Assembly (NCBI GenBank): GCA_018609055.1
Contig: JABAYJ010000001.1
Location: forward strand, 124,001 to 188,000
Length of the DNA stretch: 64,000 nt
From: Flavobacteriales bacterium
GTDB taxonomy: Bacteria; Bacteroidota; Bacteroidia; Flavobacteriales_D; CAJJDF01
Direction of reading: 5' to 3'
Shown: piece by piece, positions 51,739 to 60,495 of the stretch
How the letters are laid out: each line of letters begins with the position of its first letter
How positions within the stretch are numbered: position 1 is the stretch's first letter
Made by a program: the position numbers and the translations under genes
Notes under the pieces: model-generated
What the model was told of the DNA's origin: nothing
Seen by the model: the letters and a program-made list of their open reading frames with translations, nothing else
Databases searched by the model: none

Positions 51739-53580
51739 ATGAAAAAAACACTACTATCAATTTTGTCATTAATCTTAACAGCAGGTTTAATGGCTCAATC
51801 TAATACTAACATTATACCTAGCACATCAGGAGATGTTGCGGTAAAGAAAACTTTAGTTGCTGATGGATCAGAAATCATTGGAGGACCAGTTGCTACTCAA
51901 TCAGCAGTTAGGACTTTATCTAGTGATGTAATTGGTACAACTGTATATGACCTACAAACAAACGGAACTTCTCAAAGAAGAATATTCAACCACTCTGACG
52001 GAACTATTTCGGCAACTTGGACTATGGATAATGGTGCAACTCCATATACGAATAGAGGTGCAGGTTACAATTACTTTAATGGAACCTCTTGGGGAGCAAA
52101 TCCAACTACTAAAGTAGAAACTACAAGAAACGGTTGGCCAGCAATGGCATCTGGATCTGGAACTGAAATTATCGTTAGTCATTCTGGGACAGGAGGTTTA
52201 ACTTTAAACAAAAGAGCTAAAGGAACTGGAGCTTGGACAGAATCAATCATTCCATCTTTTGCAACACCAACAGGATATGATGTATTATGGCCTAGAGCTG
52301 TAGTTGGAGGTGCTAATGATAGTACTATTCACGTGATTTCAATTTTAAGAAGTTCAACAACTGGTGGTCCAGATTATAAAGGACTTTCTAGTGCTTTAGT
52401 TTATTACAGATCTAAAGATTTAGGTGTTACTTGGGATATTAGAGATTCTATCCTACCTGGATTAGATTCTTCAATATTTACTTTTGTTTCTGCAGATGCT
52501 TATTCAATTGACGCTAATGGAGACGTTATTGCTTTTAGTACTTTTAACTCTTGGGGTGATGTATTAGTATACAAATCAACTAACAATGGAGATAGCTGGG
52601 CTAGAACAATTGTAAGTGATTTTCCTATTAACAAATATAGAATTGATGATGGTTCTGATTTTAACAATGATGGAGTTATTGATACAATTCGTTCTTGTGA
52701 TGGATCTGGTTCTATTGTTATAGATCAGAACAATAAGGTTCATGTATTTTATGGAATTGTAAGGGTTTTAGATTCTGATACAACTGATGATGGAACTTCT
52801 TATTTCCCTGGAACAAATGGTTTAGATTATTGGAATGAAGATTTTGGTGTAGATTCTACTCAAACTATTACTGGAATGTTAGATTTAAACTTAGACGGTA
52901 CTTTAAACACTGTTGCTGGAGGAACACTTCCTTCATACCAGGTAGGGCTATCAAGTATGCCAACTGCTGGTGTATCTGCAAGTAATGCTATTTATTTAGC
53001 TTATTCTTCAATGAATGAATTATATGATAATGGTTCTCAGAACTACAGACATATTTATTTAATGAAAAGTAGTGATGGTGGAGCAAGTTGGTCTGACCCA
53101 GAAAACTATACACCTGATTTTGCTTTCGATTTGTATGAAAGTGTTTACCCTTCTATGGCTAAAAGAGTTGATGGAAGTGTTCACATAGTTTACCAAAGAG
53201 ATTTTGCTCCAGGTCAATCTATTTCTGGAGATTTAGATCCAGCATCATTTAACGATATCGTTTATTTAAAAATTGATACAGTATTAGCTGAACCATTTGC
53301 TTCTGTAAACGAAATTTCTAATGATTTTGCTGTGAACTTATTCCCTAACCCAACTACTGATGTTCTTAATGTAAGAATCAGCAGTACATCAAATAAAGCT
53401 GAAAAAATTAACATTACTTTGGTAGATGCATTAGGAAGAACAGTTTCTTCTTTTGGAGAGAACTTTAACGGAAATTCTGGAACATTTACAATGAATGTTT
53501 CTTCTATTGAAAATGGAGTTTACTTCATCAGAATGGAATCAGAATCTGGGATGATAACTAAATCATTCGTTAAAAAATAA
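51739..53580 (+). CDS. T9SS cargo protein with Asp-box (sialidase-like) repeats
   Basis: 613 aa. Signal peptide (to LTAGLMAQ), then a probable beta-propeller with Asp-box motifs SKDLGVTWDI, STNNGDSWART and SSDGGASWSDP (S-x-D/N-x-G-x-x-W), as in BNR/sialidase-fold proteins. Two calcium-loop-like stretches DFNNDGVIDTI and DLNLDGTLNTV are inserted. C-terminal sorting domain LFPNPTTDVLNVRISSTSN, LVDALGRTVSS, VYFIRMESESGMITKSFVKK. I see no full set of catalytic sialidase Arg residues, so an enzyme role is unproven; adhesion or substrate binding is possible. Ends at a strong terminator. Confidence 0.87.
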   Translation: MKKTLLSILSLILTAGLMAQSNTNIIPSTSGDVAVKKTLVADGSEIIGGPVATQSAVRTLSSDVIGTTVYDLQTNGTSQRRIFNHSDGTISATWTMDNGATPYTNRGAGYNYFNGTSWGANPTTKVETTRNGWPAMASGSGTEIIVSHSGTGGLTLNKRAKGTGAWTESIIPSFATPTGYDVLWPRAVVGGANDSTIHVISILRSSTTGGPDYKGLSSALVYYRSKDLGVTWDIRDSILPGLDSSIFTFVSADAYSIDANGDVIAFSTFNSWGDVLVYKSTNNGDSWARTIVSDFPINKYRIDDGSDFNNDGVIDTIRSCDGSGSIVIDQNNKVHVFYGIVRVLDSDTTDDGTSYFPGTNGLDYWNEDFGVDSTQTITGMLDLNLDGTLNTVAGGTLPSYQVGLSSMPTAGVSASNAIYLAYSSMNELYDNGSQNYRHIYLMKSSDGGASWSDPENYTPDFAFDLYESVYPSMAKRVDGSVHIVYQRDFAPGQSISGDLDPASFNDIVYLKIDTVLAEPFASVNEISNDFAVNLFPNPTTDVLNVRISSTSNKAEKINITLVDALGRTVSSFGENFNGNSGTFTMNVSSIENGVYFIRMESESGMITKSFVKK

Positions 53581-53608
53581 TTCTTAAACAGACTTAGTTC
53601 TGTAATTT

Positions 53609-53643
53609 AAGCCCTACTAATTAATTAGTAGGGCTTTTTTTTT
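53609..53643 (+). terminator. Intrinsic terminator after the Asp-box protein gene
   Basis: 28-base palindrome 53609-53636 (AAGCCCTACTAATT / AATTAGTAGGGCTT) followed by a T run. Confidence 0.88.
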
Positions 53644-53650
53644 ATCTTTG
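53643..53650 (+). promoter_or_regulatory. -7 promoter element for the GT2 gene
   Basis: TATCTTTG (TAnnTTTG), directly after the upstream terminator and 18 bases before the ATG at 53668. Confidence 0.5.
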
Positions 53651-53667
53651 ATTTTCAATTAAGGTCT

Positions 53668-54426
53668 ATGTCCCCAAAAATTTCTGCGGTAATAATCACA
53701 TACAATGAAGAGAAAAATATCAGAAGATGTTTGGCTTCTTTACAAGGGATTGCTGAAGAAATTGTAGTTGTTGATTCTCACTCTACAGACAGAACAAAAG
53801 AAATTTGTTCTCAATATGAGAATGTCAATTTCATATCTACAGATTGGAAGGGTTTTTCTGACACAAAGAACTACGGTAACGACATTGCCAAGCACTCATG
53901 GATAATTTCATTAGATTCGGACGAAGAGCTTAGTAAAGAGCTCAAAACTAACATTGCTTCTTTGGAATTGAAAGAGGAAAATGCTTATGAGTTTAATCGA
54001 TTAACAAATTACTGTGGTAAATGGATAAAGCATTGCGGTTGGTACCCAGATATTAAAGTGCGGCTTTTTAATAAGTCGATTACCTCTTGGGAAGGAGTTG
54101 TTCATGAAAAACTAGTTTATACCAAATCAATTTCTACTGAATTAATTATAGGCGATTTAAATCATTACTCATACTATACAGAGCAAGAACATCTTGATAG
54201 ATTAAAAAAATATGCTCAGTTATCTGCTGAAGAAAAATTTAAAGCAAAAAAAGGAAATGAAAATTATAAAATAATCTTTAGTCCAATCTTTAAATTCATC
54301 AGTGTATTCTTTTTAAAATTAGGATTTCTAGATGGAATAACTGGATTTAAAATTGCCAAGAATGAGGCTAAGTATAATTACTGGAAGTACTCAATCTTAA
54401 AAAAATTACACCAGACTAACGCCTAA
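53668..54426 (+). CDS. GT2 glycosyltransferase, WaaE-like
   Basis: 252 aa GT-A fold. ISAVIITYNEEKNIRRCLAS (UDP-binding start), EEIVVVDSHSTDRTKEICSQ, and the metal-binding SLDSDEEL. The C-terminal pattern HCGWYPDIKVRLFNKSITSW, EGVVHEKL is that of LPS-core WaaE/KdtX-like beta-glucosyltransferases. It probably adds a sugar to LPS core or other surface glycan. Its stop overlaps the convergent dusB stop by 11 bases. Confidence 0.9.
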   Translation: MSPKISAVIITYNEEKNIRRCLASLQGIAEEIVVVDSHSTDRTKEICSQYENVNFISTDWKGFSDTKNYGNDIAKHSWIISLDSDEELSKELKTNIASLELKEENAYEFNRLTNYCGKWIKHCGWYPDIKVRLFNKSITSWEGVVHEKLVYTKSISTELIIGDLNHYSYYTEQEHLDRLKKYAQLSAEEKFKAKKGNENYKIIFSPIFKFISVFFLKLGFLDGITGFKIAKNEAKYNYWKYSILKKLHQTNA

Positions 54427-55402
54427 CAAAATCTTCGTGCTGAATCTCTGAAAGTGTATTGAATATTTCTTCGCTATCCAATGAGGTAACAAGCTTCATT
54501 CTATAAGGTTTAAAGTCAGGAATTCCTTTGAAATAATTGGCATAATGCCTTCTCATTTCTACAATTCCTTCATGCTCACCTTTCCACTCTAGCGACATTG
54601 AAAAATGCTTTTTTACCACCTCTACTCTTTCACTAATTGTAGGTAAAGCTAATTCTTCGCCAGTTTTAATAAAATGCTTAATCTGATTAAAAAACCATGG
54701 GTTACCTATACTTGCTCGGCCAATCATTACCCCATCAACTCCGTATCTATTTTTATATTCTACTGCTTTTTGAGGTGAGTTAATATCACCATTTCCAAAA
54801 ACAGGAATATGCATTCTAGAATTGTTTTTTACATCAGAAATTAACGACCAGTCAGCCTCTCCTTTATACATTTGCTTTCTAGTTCTTCCGTGAATAGAAA
54901 TAGCTTTTATACCCACATCCTGAAGTCTTTCTGCAACCTCTACAATAAACTTTGTATCGTCATCCCAACCTAGTCTGGTTTTCACAGTTACTGGTAAATG
55001 AGTAGATTTTACAATCTCTCTAGTCATTTCTACCATTTTAGGAATATCTTGCAAAATTCCAGCTCCTGCTCCTTTTCCAGCTACTTTTTTAACTGGACAT
55101 CCGTAATTAATATCAATAATATCTGGGTTAGCACCTTGGGTTAATTCTGTTGCTTTACGCATAGAATCAATATTAGATCCAAAAATTTGAATCCCAACAG
55201 GGCGCTCATATTCAAATATGTCAAGTTTTTTGACACTCTTAACAGCATCTCTTATTAAACCTTCCGAAGAAATAAACTCAGTGTACATTAAATCTGCACC
55301 ATGTTGCTTACACAAAGCTCTAAACGGAGGGTCACTTACATCTTCCATTGGAGCTAATAATAAAGGGAAGTCCCCAAGTTCTATGTCTGCAATTTTTACC
55401 AA
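54416..55402 (-). CDS. dusB: tRNA-dihydrouridine synthase
   Basis: 328 aa TIM-barrel flavoenzyme: FPLLLAPMEDVSDPPFRALC at the N-terminus, active-site Cys in NYGCPVKKVAGKGAGAGIL, VKTRLGWDD, SIHGRTRKQMYKGEADWSLI, GNGDINSPQKA and GRASIGNPWFF. Reduces uridine in the tRNA D-loop with FMN and NADPH. Start is TTG at 55402 (M-VKIADIELGDF agrees with the family N-terminus); no upstream ATG is available. Divergent from the CPBP gene with overlapping promoter elements. Confidence 0.94.
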   Translation of the reverse strand: MVKIADIELGDFPLLLAPMEDVSDPPFRALCKQHGADLMYTEFISSEGLIRDAVKSVKKLDIFEYERPVGIQIFGSNIDSMRKATELTQGANPDIIDINYGCPVKKVAGKGAGAGILQDIPKMVEMTREIVKSTHLPVTVKTRLGWDDDTKFIVEVAERLQDVGIKAISIHGRTRKQMYKGEADWSLISDVKNNSRMHIPVFGNGDINSPQKAVEYKNRYGVDGVMIGRASIGNPWFFNQIKHFIKTGEELALPTISERVEVVKKHFSMSLEWKGEHEGIVEMRRHYANYFKGIPDFKPYRMKLVTSLDSEEIFNTLSEIQHEDFVRR

Positions 55403-55415
55403 TTTGTATTTCTTG

Positions 55416-55448
55416 TTGTGTTAATTTGATGCAAATATAATACCTTTG
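55416..55448 (+). promoter_or_regulatory. Promoter of the CPBP protease-recO unit
   Basis: TTG at 55416-55418, 22-base spacer, and TACCTTTG (TAnnTTTG) at 55441-55448, only 5 bases before the ATG at 55454, so the mRNA leader would be very short. Confidence 0.5.
55432..55439 (-). promoter_or_regulatory. -7 element for dusB (inside the divergent promoter)
   Basis: CAAATATA on the plus strand is TATATTTG on the minus strand, 30 bases before the dusB start. It falls inside the spacer of the plus-strand promoter, so the two promoters would compete. Confidence 0.45.
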
Positions 55449-55453
55449 ATTCT

Positions 55454-56353
55454 ATGGTTTTAGAATTTCTTCGAAGAAAATATAGTTTACAGCTTTTAAT
55501 GTATTTATTAATTGCATTTCTATGCTGGATTTTTTTTCAACTTATTGGCATTATTGTTCTGTTAACCTTTGTAGATTTCAGCATTTCGGATTTAACGCAG
55601 ATTAATTTACTGGAAGTGTTAAAAGATAATCCAGATGGATATTTCATTTTGTTTACTTTACTAATTACTCAGAGTATTGGCTTGTTTATAGCTCCTAGTT
55701 TAATTTTTGCTCGATTAATAAAAGATTCTAACAAACCTTTTCTACCTCTTAAAACTAAAAATTTAGGGTCATTTATTCTTCCTCTTCCAATTTTTGTTGT
55801 TGCAGGAATTGTGTTGGTTAGTTTTATGGGTGAACTAAATATGAAACTGAATTTGCCCCAGTTTTTCCATGACATGGAATCCCAAGCTACCGAAACAATA
55901 AAATATTTGCTTTCGTTTAATAGCTCATCTCAACTTATTACCACAACACTACTAATGGCAGTAGTTCCTGCTATTGGTGAAGAATTATTTTTTAGAGGGA
56001 TTATTCAAAAAATATTAGCCAAATGGACCAAAAGTAATTGGCAAGCAATATTAATTACCGCATTTATATTTAGCGCTATTCACTTTCAGTTTTTAACTTT
56101 TCTTCCAAGGTTTTTCATGGGGATTATGTTAGGTTATTTGTTGGTTTGGTCTCGTTCTTTATGGATTCCTATTTTAGCCCATTTCTTACATAATTTTATT
56201 AGTGTTTTAGTAGGAATACAAACAGCTGATAATAGTTTAGAAACTACAGAAGCCATTAATCCATGGCTTGTTATTGGCTCAACCATTGTAATTCTTCTTA
56301 TTGGATATTGGTATTACACCTCTTATAAAAAAAACTATGTTCCAGAAAACTAG
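55454..56353 (+). CDS. CPBP family intramembrane metallo/glutamic endopeptidase
   Basis: 299 aa, about 7-8 membrane segments. The Abi/CAAX-protease core is clear: VPAIGEELFFRGIIQKILAK (EExxxR), FIFSAIHFQFLTFLPRF (FxxxH), and IPILAHFLHNFIS with a third conserved His and Asn. Members cleave within membranes; substrates in Bacteroidota are unknown. It overlaps recO by 17 bases, showing coupled expression. Confidence 0.9.
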   Translation: MVLEFLRRKYSLQLLMYLLIAFLCWIFFQLIGIIVLLTFVDFSISDLTQINLLEVLKDNPDGYFILFTLLITQSIGLFIAPSLIFARLIKDSNKPFLPLKTKNLGSFILPLPIFVVAGIVLVSFMGELNMKLNLPQFFHDMESQATETIKYLLSFNSSSQLITTTLLMAVVPAIGEELFFRGIIQKILAKWTKSNWQAILITAFIFSAIHFQFLTFLPRFFMGIMLGYLLVWSRSLWIPILAHFLHNFISVLVGIQTADNSLETTEAINPWLVIGSTIVILLIGYWYYTSYKKNYVPEN

Positions 56354-57035
56354 AGGTATTTTATTAAAGAAAACTAAGCTAGCCAATGGTGGTCTAGTTT
56401 TAAAATTCTATACCGAAGAGTTTGGGGTAAAATCATTTATTGGTAGAAGTTCCAAAAAAGTAAAAAACACCTTTTTACCTCTTAGTATTGCCTCTTTTTC
56501 GGCATATGCCAATCCTAAAAATGAGCTAAATAACATTAAGGATTACGAAACAGAATATCCCTTAAGAGATATTTATCAAGATATTTATAAATCAAATATT
56601 TTAATATTCCTGAACGAGATATTAAATCATGTAATACAAGAAGAGGAAAAGAATTTACAGAAATTTAATTTTCTGATTAAAACTATATTGGAGCTGGAAA
56701 CTCAACCTCTCTCAATGGATTTTCATCTTATCTTTTTAATGCAATTCACTTCATATTTAGGTCTTGAGCCAGACACAGAAAGTAAAGGAACATATTTTGA
56801 TTTTGCTGAAGGAGAGATAAAAGGTTCTATACCAACTCATATTCACTTTTTTGACGAAAGTGAAACCGTTCTTTTCAAACACTTATATGATTTAGCGTTT
56901 GAAGAAGGGATTTCTGCTCAGTTTACTAATCAATCACGTAAACGTGCTTTGCAATTAATAGTTACCTATTATCGATACCATACAGATATGAGAGAGTTAA
57001 AATCATTAACTGTTTTGGAAACTGTTTTTGGTTAG
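56337..57035 (+). CDS. recO: DNA repair protein RecO
   Basis: 232 aa from ATG 56337 (MFQKTRGILLKKTKLANGGL), the normal RecO opening with an OB-fold; the longer frame back to 56301 would lie in the CPBP gene. FYTEEFGVKSFIGRSSKK follows; the middle has EILNHVIQEEEKNLQKFNFL helix and a C-terminal helical domain. Cys zinc-site residues seen in some RecO proteins are not present, which is usual in Bacteroidota. Anneals ssDNA and loads RecA in the RecFOR pathway. Stop overlaps the convergent DUF4249 stop by 4 bases. Confidence 0.9.
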   Translation: MFQKTRGILLKKTKLANGGLVLKFYTEEFGVKSFIGRSSKKVKNTFLPLSIASFSAYANPKNELNNIKDYETEYPLRDIYQDIYKSNILIFLNEILNHVIQEEEKNLQKFNFLIKTILELETQPLSMDFHLIFLMQFTSYLGLEPDTESKGTYFDFAEGEIKGSIPTHIHFFDESETVLFKHLYDLAFEEGISAQFTNQSRKRALQLIVTYYRYHTDMRELKSLTVLETVFG

Positions 57036-57925
57036 AATTCAAGCTCGTAGATAGACCTTCCTCCAAAAATTCCAAATCCATTTTCTACGTTAGTGTAAAC
57101 CTGAACTGGCTCAGCAAAAGGATTTCCATCAGTATTCCTAAATGCTTCATATGACTTTGTGTAATTATATGTAGCTTCTGAAAATGAATAAAATTTTATC
57201 TTGCTTACAATGTATTCGTTTGGAGAACTAATATAGTAGTAACTATAATCAAAGGAAAGCGTGGTTCTTTCACCTTCAATTAAATTGTCTTTAAAAGTAA
57301 GTGTTTGTGAAAAATTATCTGTTCCGCTATTATCAATTATTGGGTTGGTTGAATTAATATACGGCTCATAAACATCTGATAAAATGGTGTCAAAACCACC
57401 TGAGGTGTTTGATTGAATATAATATCTGGTAATCTCTAAACCAATTCCATAGTAATTATCACTTCCTCCTGGATCTTGAAAAGTAACATCAAAAGTCACA
57501 ACACCCTCATTAAAAGAATTTATAGCGGTATCTGTAACTACGTTAATTAATGGAACTGAAACTGGACAAATATCTTTCGAAGAAACTGAATTATAGTTGG
57601 GAGCTGACACTTCTACTCTATACTCTTTGCCAGCAATTGGTGAAGAAATAAGACCTAAAGCAATGTATTTTTCCCCATCATAAATTAAGTTCGAAACAAG
57701 ATTGCCTCCTTCATAAATAGAAACGATTGCATCATCAATAATAGATAATTGGCCATTGTCTAATACACTTAGGCTTCTACTTACGTTAACTTCCCATCTC
57801 CCTTGGTCATCAAACAATGAATTAACAACAAGCTTAGATGTTTTTGTCTCTTCATCCAACTCCAACACTTTTTGACAAGATACAAAGGCAGAAACTACAA
57901 GTATTGATATGATTATATTTTTCAT
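57032..57925 (-). CDS. DUF4249 lipoprotein, partner of the TonB-dependent receptor
   Basis: 297 aa from ATG 57925 (MKNIIISILVVSAFVSCQ, lipobox FVSC); the longer frame to 58063 would overlap the receptor gene and has no signal peptide. Beta-rich body: TSKLVVNSLFDDQGRWEVNV, SIYEGGNLVSNLIYDGEKYI, GKEYRVEVSAPNYNSVSSK and RNTDGNPFAEPVQVYTNVEN match DUF4249, a family found with TonB-dependent receptors in Bacteroidota as SusD stands to SusC. It begins 5 bases after the receptor stop, so is the surface subunit of an uptake system of unknown substrate. Confidence 0.9.
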   Translation of the reverse strand: MKNIIISILVVSAFVSCQKVLELDEETKTSKLVVNSLFDDQGRWEVNVSRSLSVLDNGQLSIIDDAIVSIYEGGNLVSNLIYDGEKYIALGLISSPIAGKEYRVEVSAPNYNSVSSKDICPVSVPLINVVTDTAINSFNEGVVTFDVTFQDPGGSDNYYGIGLEITRYYIQSNTSGGFDTILSDVYEPYINSTNPIIDNSGTDNFSQTLTFKDNLIEGERTTLSFDYSYYYISSPNEYIVSKIKFYSFSEATYNYTKSYEAFRNTDGNPFAEPVQVYTNVENGFGIFGGRSIYELEF

Positions 57926-57929
57926 TACT

Positions 57930-60311
57930 CTAAAATTTAAAATTATAACTAAATGACGGTAAAATAGGGAACAAACTAATCTGCTTAAGTACTCTTTCAT
58001 TATTTTCGAATCCAAAAAATAAGTAGAAAGGGTTTTGACGGCTATAAGCATTATATAATCCAAAACTCCAAGTACGCTCTCCTCTTTTAAGTTTTGTATG
58101 GATGTTTACACCCAAATCTAATCTGTGGTAATTGGGCATTCGATAATTATTTCGCCCATCAATATGCACAATTTCATTCCCGAAAAAATTACCATTTCCT
58201 GCTCCATTATACCTTTCTAGTCCTAATGTTGTAGCGTTACCAGTTCCATAAACAAATACAGCTCCTACATCAATCCATTTATCTCTCCCTTTCTTATCTA
58301 CTTTTTTATTGAATTTATGAGTAACGGCAATTCCAAGATCATGTCTTCTGTCGTATTTATAAGGAAAAACTTCACCAAAATTGATGTTGTCAAACTGTCT
58401 GTTGGTCCATGATAACGTATAACCAATCCATCCTGTAGTTTTACCAAGTTTCTTTTCTAATAATAGTTCTCCTCCATAGGACCAACCTCTACCCGACTCT
58501 ACTTTGTCTTGCCAATCAGTTTCTGAACCAAAAAATGAAGCTCCATCTTTATATTCTATTAGGTTGTTCATCCATTTATAGTATCCTTCAACACTTACTT
58601 CATATTGTTTCTTCAGAGTTTTAGCAAAACCAATTGCAATTTGATCAGAGGTTTGTGGTGCAATTCTATCAGTAGCAGGAACCCACAAATCTGTTGGCAA
58701 ACCAATAGAAGTATTCGTTAGCAAATGAAGAAACTGAGCCATTCTGGCATAAGAAGCCTTTATACTCATTGTTTCATCTAATAAATATCTCCCAGAAAAA
58801 CGTGGTTGAAAACTCATGTAGTTCGTGTTATTTACAAAAAATGCCGAACCATGAAGTCCTATGTTTACTTTTAATAATTCGCTTATTTTTAAATCATCTT
58901 CAATATATATACTTGCCTCATGAGCGTATTGATTTCTGGAGCCGAAAGTAGTATCAATTGAACCAGCAGCCTCTGTAGTTTTAAATTGATTTACACCTGG
59001 ACTAAATGTATGATAAGTGTTACCTATACCAAATTTAATGTAGTGATTAGGTGAAGGAACAAAGTCAAAATCGACATTTCCCGACCAATCCTCTATTCCA
59101 GAAATATAGTTGAAGCTAAATGAATTAGTATTATCAACTCCTGGCCCTTTTTCGGTTGAAGTTTCCGAAAAACCTACATTAAAATTGTACTTACTGTATC
59201 GCAGTGTAGTATTTACAAATAGTTTGTCATTTATGATACTATTCCATCTTAATGCAGCAATAGCATTTCCCCATTTTAAAATATTTTCACTGTCATATGT
59301 ACTTTCAATTGCATTGAAAGTATAACTTTCTTGAGAGTTAGCATAGAATTTATCATTCCCAACATAGGTACTTAAGAACAGTCTATTATTATCGTTAATC
59401 TTATGATTAATTTTTGCGTTTAAATCATAAAAATAATAGCCTGCAACTAAGTTCGTCCCTTGGCTTTTTGCAGCAGCTTTTATAACAGGCCTAGCTAAAA
59501 GGTCTATGTAAGTTCTTCTTGCCGAAATAATAAAAGAGGTTTTATCCTTAACTATTGGTCCCTCAAAAGAAAAACGTGATGCAATTAATCCAATAGAACC
59601 TTCACCATGAAACTCCTTCTGATTCCCTTCTTTCATCCTAATGTCAATTACAGAAGATAATCTCCCGCCATAACGGGCTGGAAAACCTCCTTTTATTAAC
59701 TGAACTGAGTTAATAGCATCTGCATTAAAAACTGAAAAGAAACCAAATAAGTGTGATGCATTGTAAACAGGAACACCATCTAACAATATTAAATTTTGAT
59801 CTGGCCCTCCTCCTCTTACATATAATCCACTTGAACCTTCACTTCCAGATTGTACTCCTGGTAAAAGTTGAATCGTTTTCATAATATCTTGCTCACCCAA
59901 AAACACTGGAAGTGATTTTACTTTTTCCATGGATACATCTACAGTACTCATTTGGGTTCTTTCTTGAATCTGTTCAGATTCAGTTCCAACAACCGTAAAT
60001 TCATCAAGAGTAGAATTCGCCTTTAGCTCAATGTTTATTCTAAGATTTGTATCTAGCTTAATTGTTTTAATTATAGATTGATATCCTACATAAGAAAATC
60101 TAACCTGAACTTCTCCTTTGGGTAGGGTAAAACTGTAAAAGCCATATAAATTAGAGGAAGTGCCAAATGATGAATTTAAATCAAGAACTGTGGCTTGAAT
60201 TAGCTTTTCTCCTGAACCTGCATCAGAAATAAATCCTGAAATAGTGTAATCTTGAGAAAAAGAGAAAGTTATAAAAATTGAGAAAAAGAGTAATAAAAAG
60301 AGATTTTTCAT
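57930..60311 (-). CDS. TonB-dependent outer-membrane receptor
   Basis: 793 aa: signal peptide (to FSFSQ), N-terminal carboxypeptidase-D regulatory-like domain (DYTISGFISDAGSGEKLIQA, FSYVGYQS), plug domain (LPGVQSGSEGSSGLYVRGGG, LILLDGVPVYNASHLFGFFS, GGFPARYGGRLSSVIDIRMK) and a 22-strand barrel to a final aromatic residue (SFSYNFKF). This is the SusC-unlike receptor type lacking the longer SusC size but with a carboxypeptidase-like entry domain. Paired with DUF4249. The substrate cannot be told from sequence. Confidence 0.93.
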   Translation of the reverse strand: MKNLFLLLFFSIFITFSFSQDYTISGFISDAGSGEKLIQATVLDLNSSFGTSSNLYGFYSFTLPKGEVQVRFSYVGYQSIIKTIKLDTNLRINIELKANSTLDEFTVVGTESEQIQERTQMSTVDVSMEKVKSLPVFLGEQDIMKTIQLLPGVQSGSEGSSGLYVRGGGPDQNLILLDGVPVYNASHLFGFFSVFNADAINSVQLIKGGFPARYGGRLSSVIDIRMKEGNQKEFHGEGSIGLIASRFSFEGPIVKDKTSFIISARRTYIDLLARPVIKAAAKSQGTNLVAGYYFYDLNAKINHKINDNNRLFLSTYVGNDKFYANSQESYTFNAIESTYDSENILKWGNAIAALRWNSIINDKLFVNTTLRYSKYNFNVGFSETSTEKGPGVDNTNSFSFNYISGIEDWSGNVDFDFVPSPNHYIKFGIGNTYHTFSPGVNQFKTTEAAGSIDTTFGSRNQYAHEASIYIEDDLKISELLKVNIGLHGSAFFVNNTNYMSFQPRFSGRYLLDETMSIKASYARMAQFLHLLTNTSIGLPTDLWVPATDRIAPQTSDQIAIGFAKTLKKQYEVSVEGYYKWMNNLIEYKDGASFFGSETDWQDKVESGRGWSYGGELLLEKKLGKTTGWIGYTLSWTNRQFDNINFGEVFPYKYDRRHDLGIAVTHKFNKKVDKKGRDKWIDVGAVFVYGTGNATTLGLERYNGAGNGNFFGNEIVHIDGRNNYRMPNYHRLDLGVNIHTKLKRGERTWSFGLYNAYSRQNPFYLFFGFENNERVLKQISLFPILPSFSYNFKF

Positions 60312-60448
60312 TGATTTAATTATCTATTATTAGAATAAAAGTAGTTTTAATATTTAAGTTTTTACTAAAGTTAATTGTTAAATAATCTGTCTGGATTAAA
60401 CCAAATAAACTCAATTTATACTCTTTTAGTATTGCGATAATCAATTTA

Positions 60449-60480
60449 TTGATAGAATTAGTCTGTGAATTGTATCTTTG
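60449..60480 (+). promoter_or_regulatory. Promoter of the alkaline phosphatase gene
   Basis: TTG at 60449-60451, 21-base spacer, TATCTTTG at 60473-60480; both parts of the Bacteroidota sigma-A consensus with normal spacing. Since the TTG at 60478 is inside the -7 box, the gene must begin at the ATG at 60496. Confidence 0.6.
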
Positions 60481-60495
60481 ATAAAATCATTTTTT

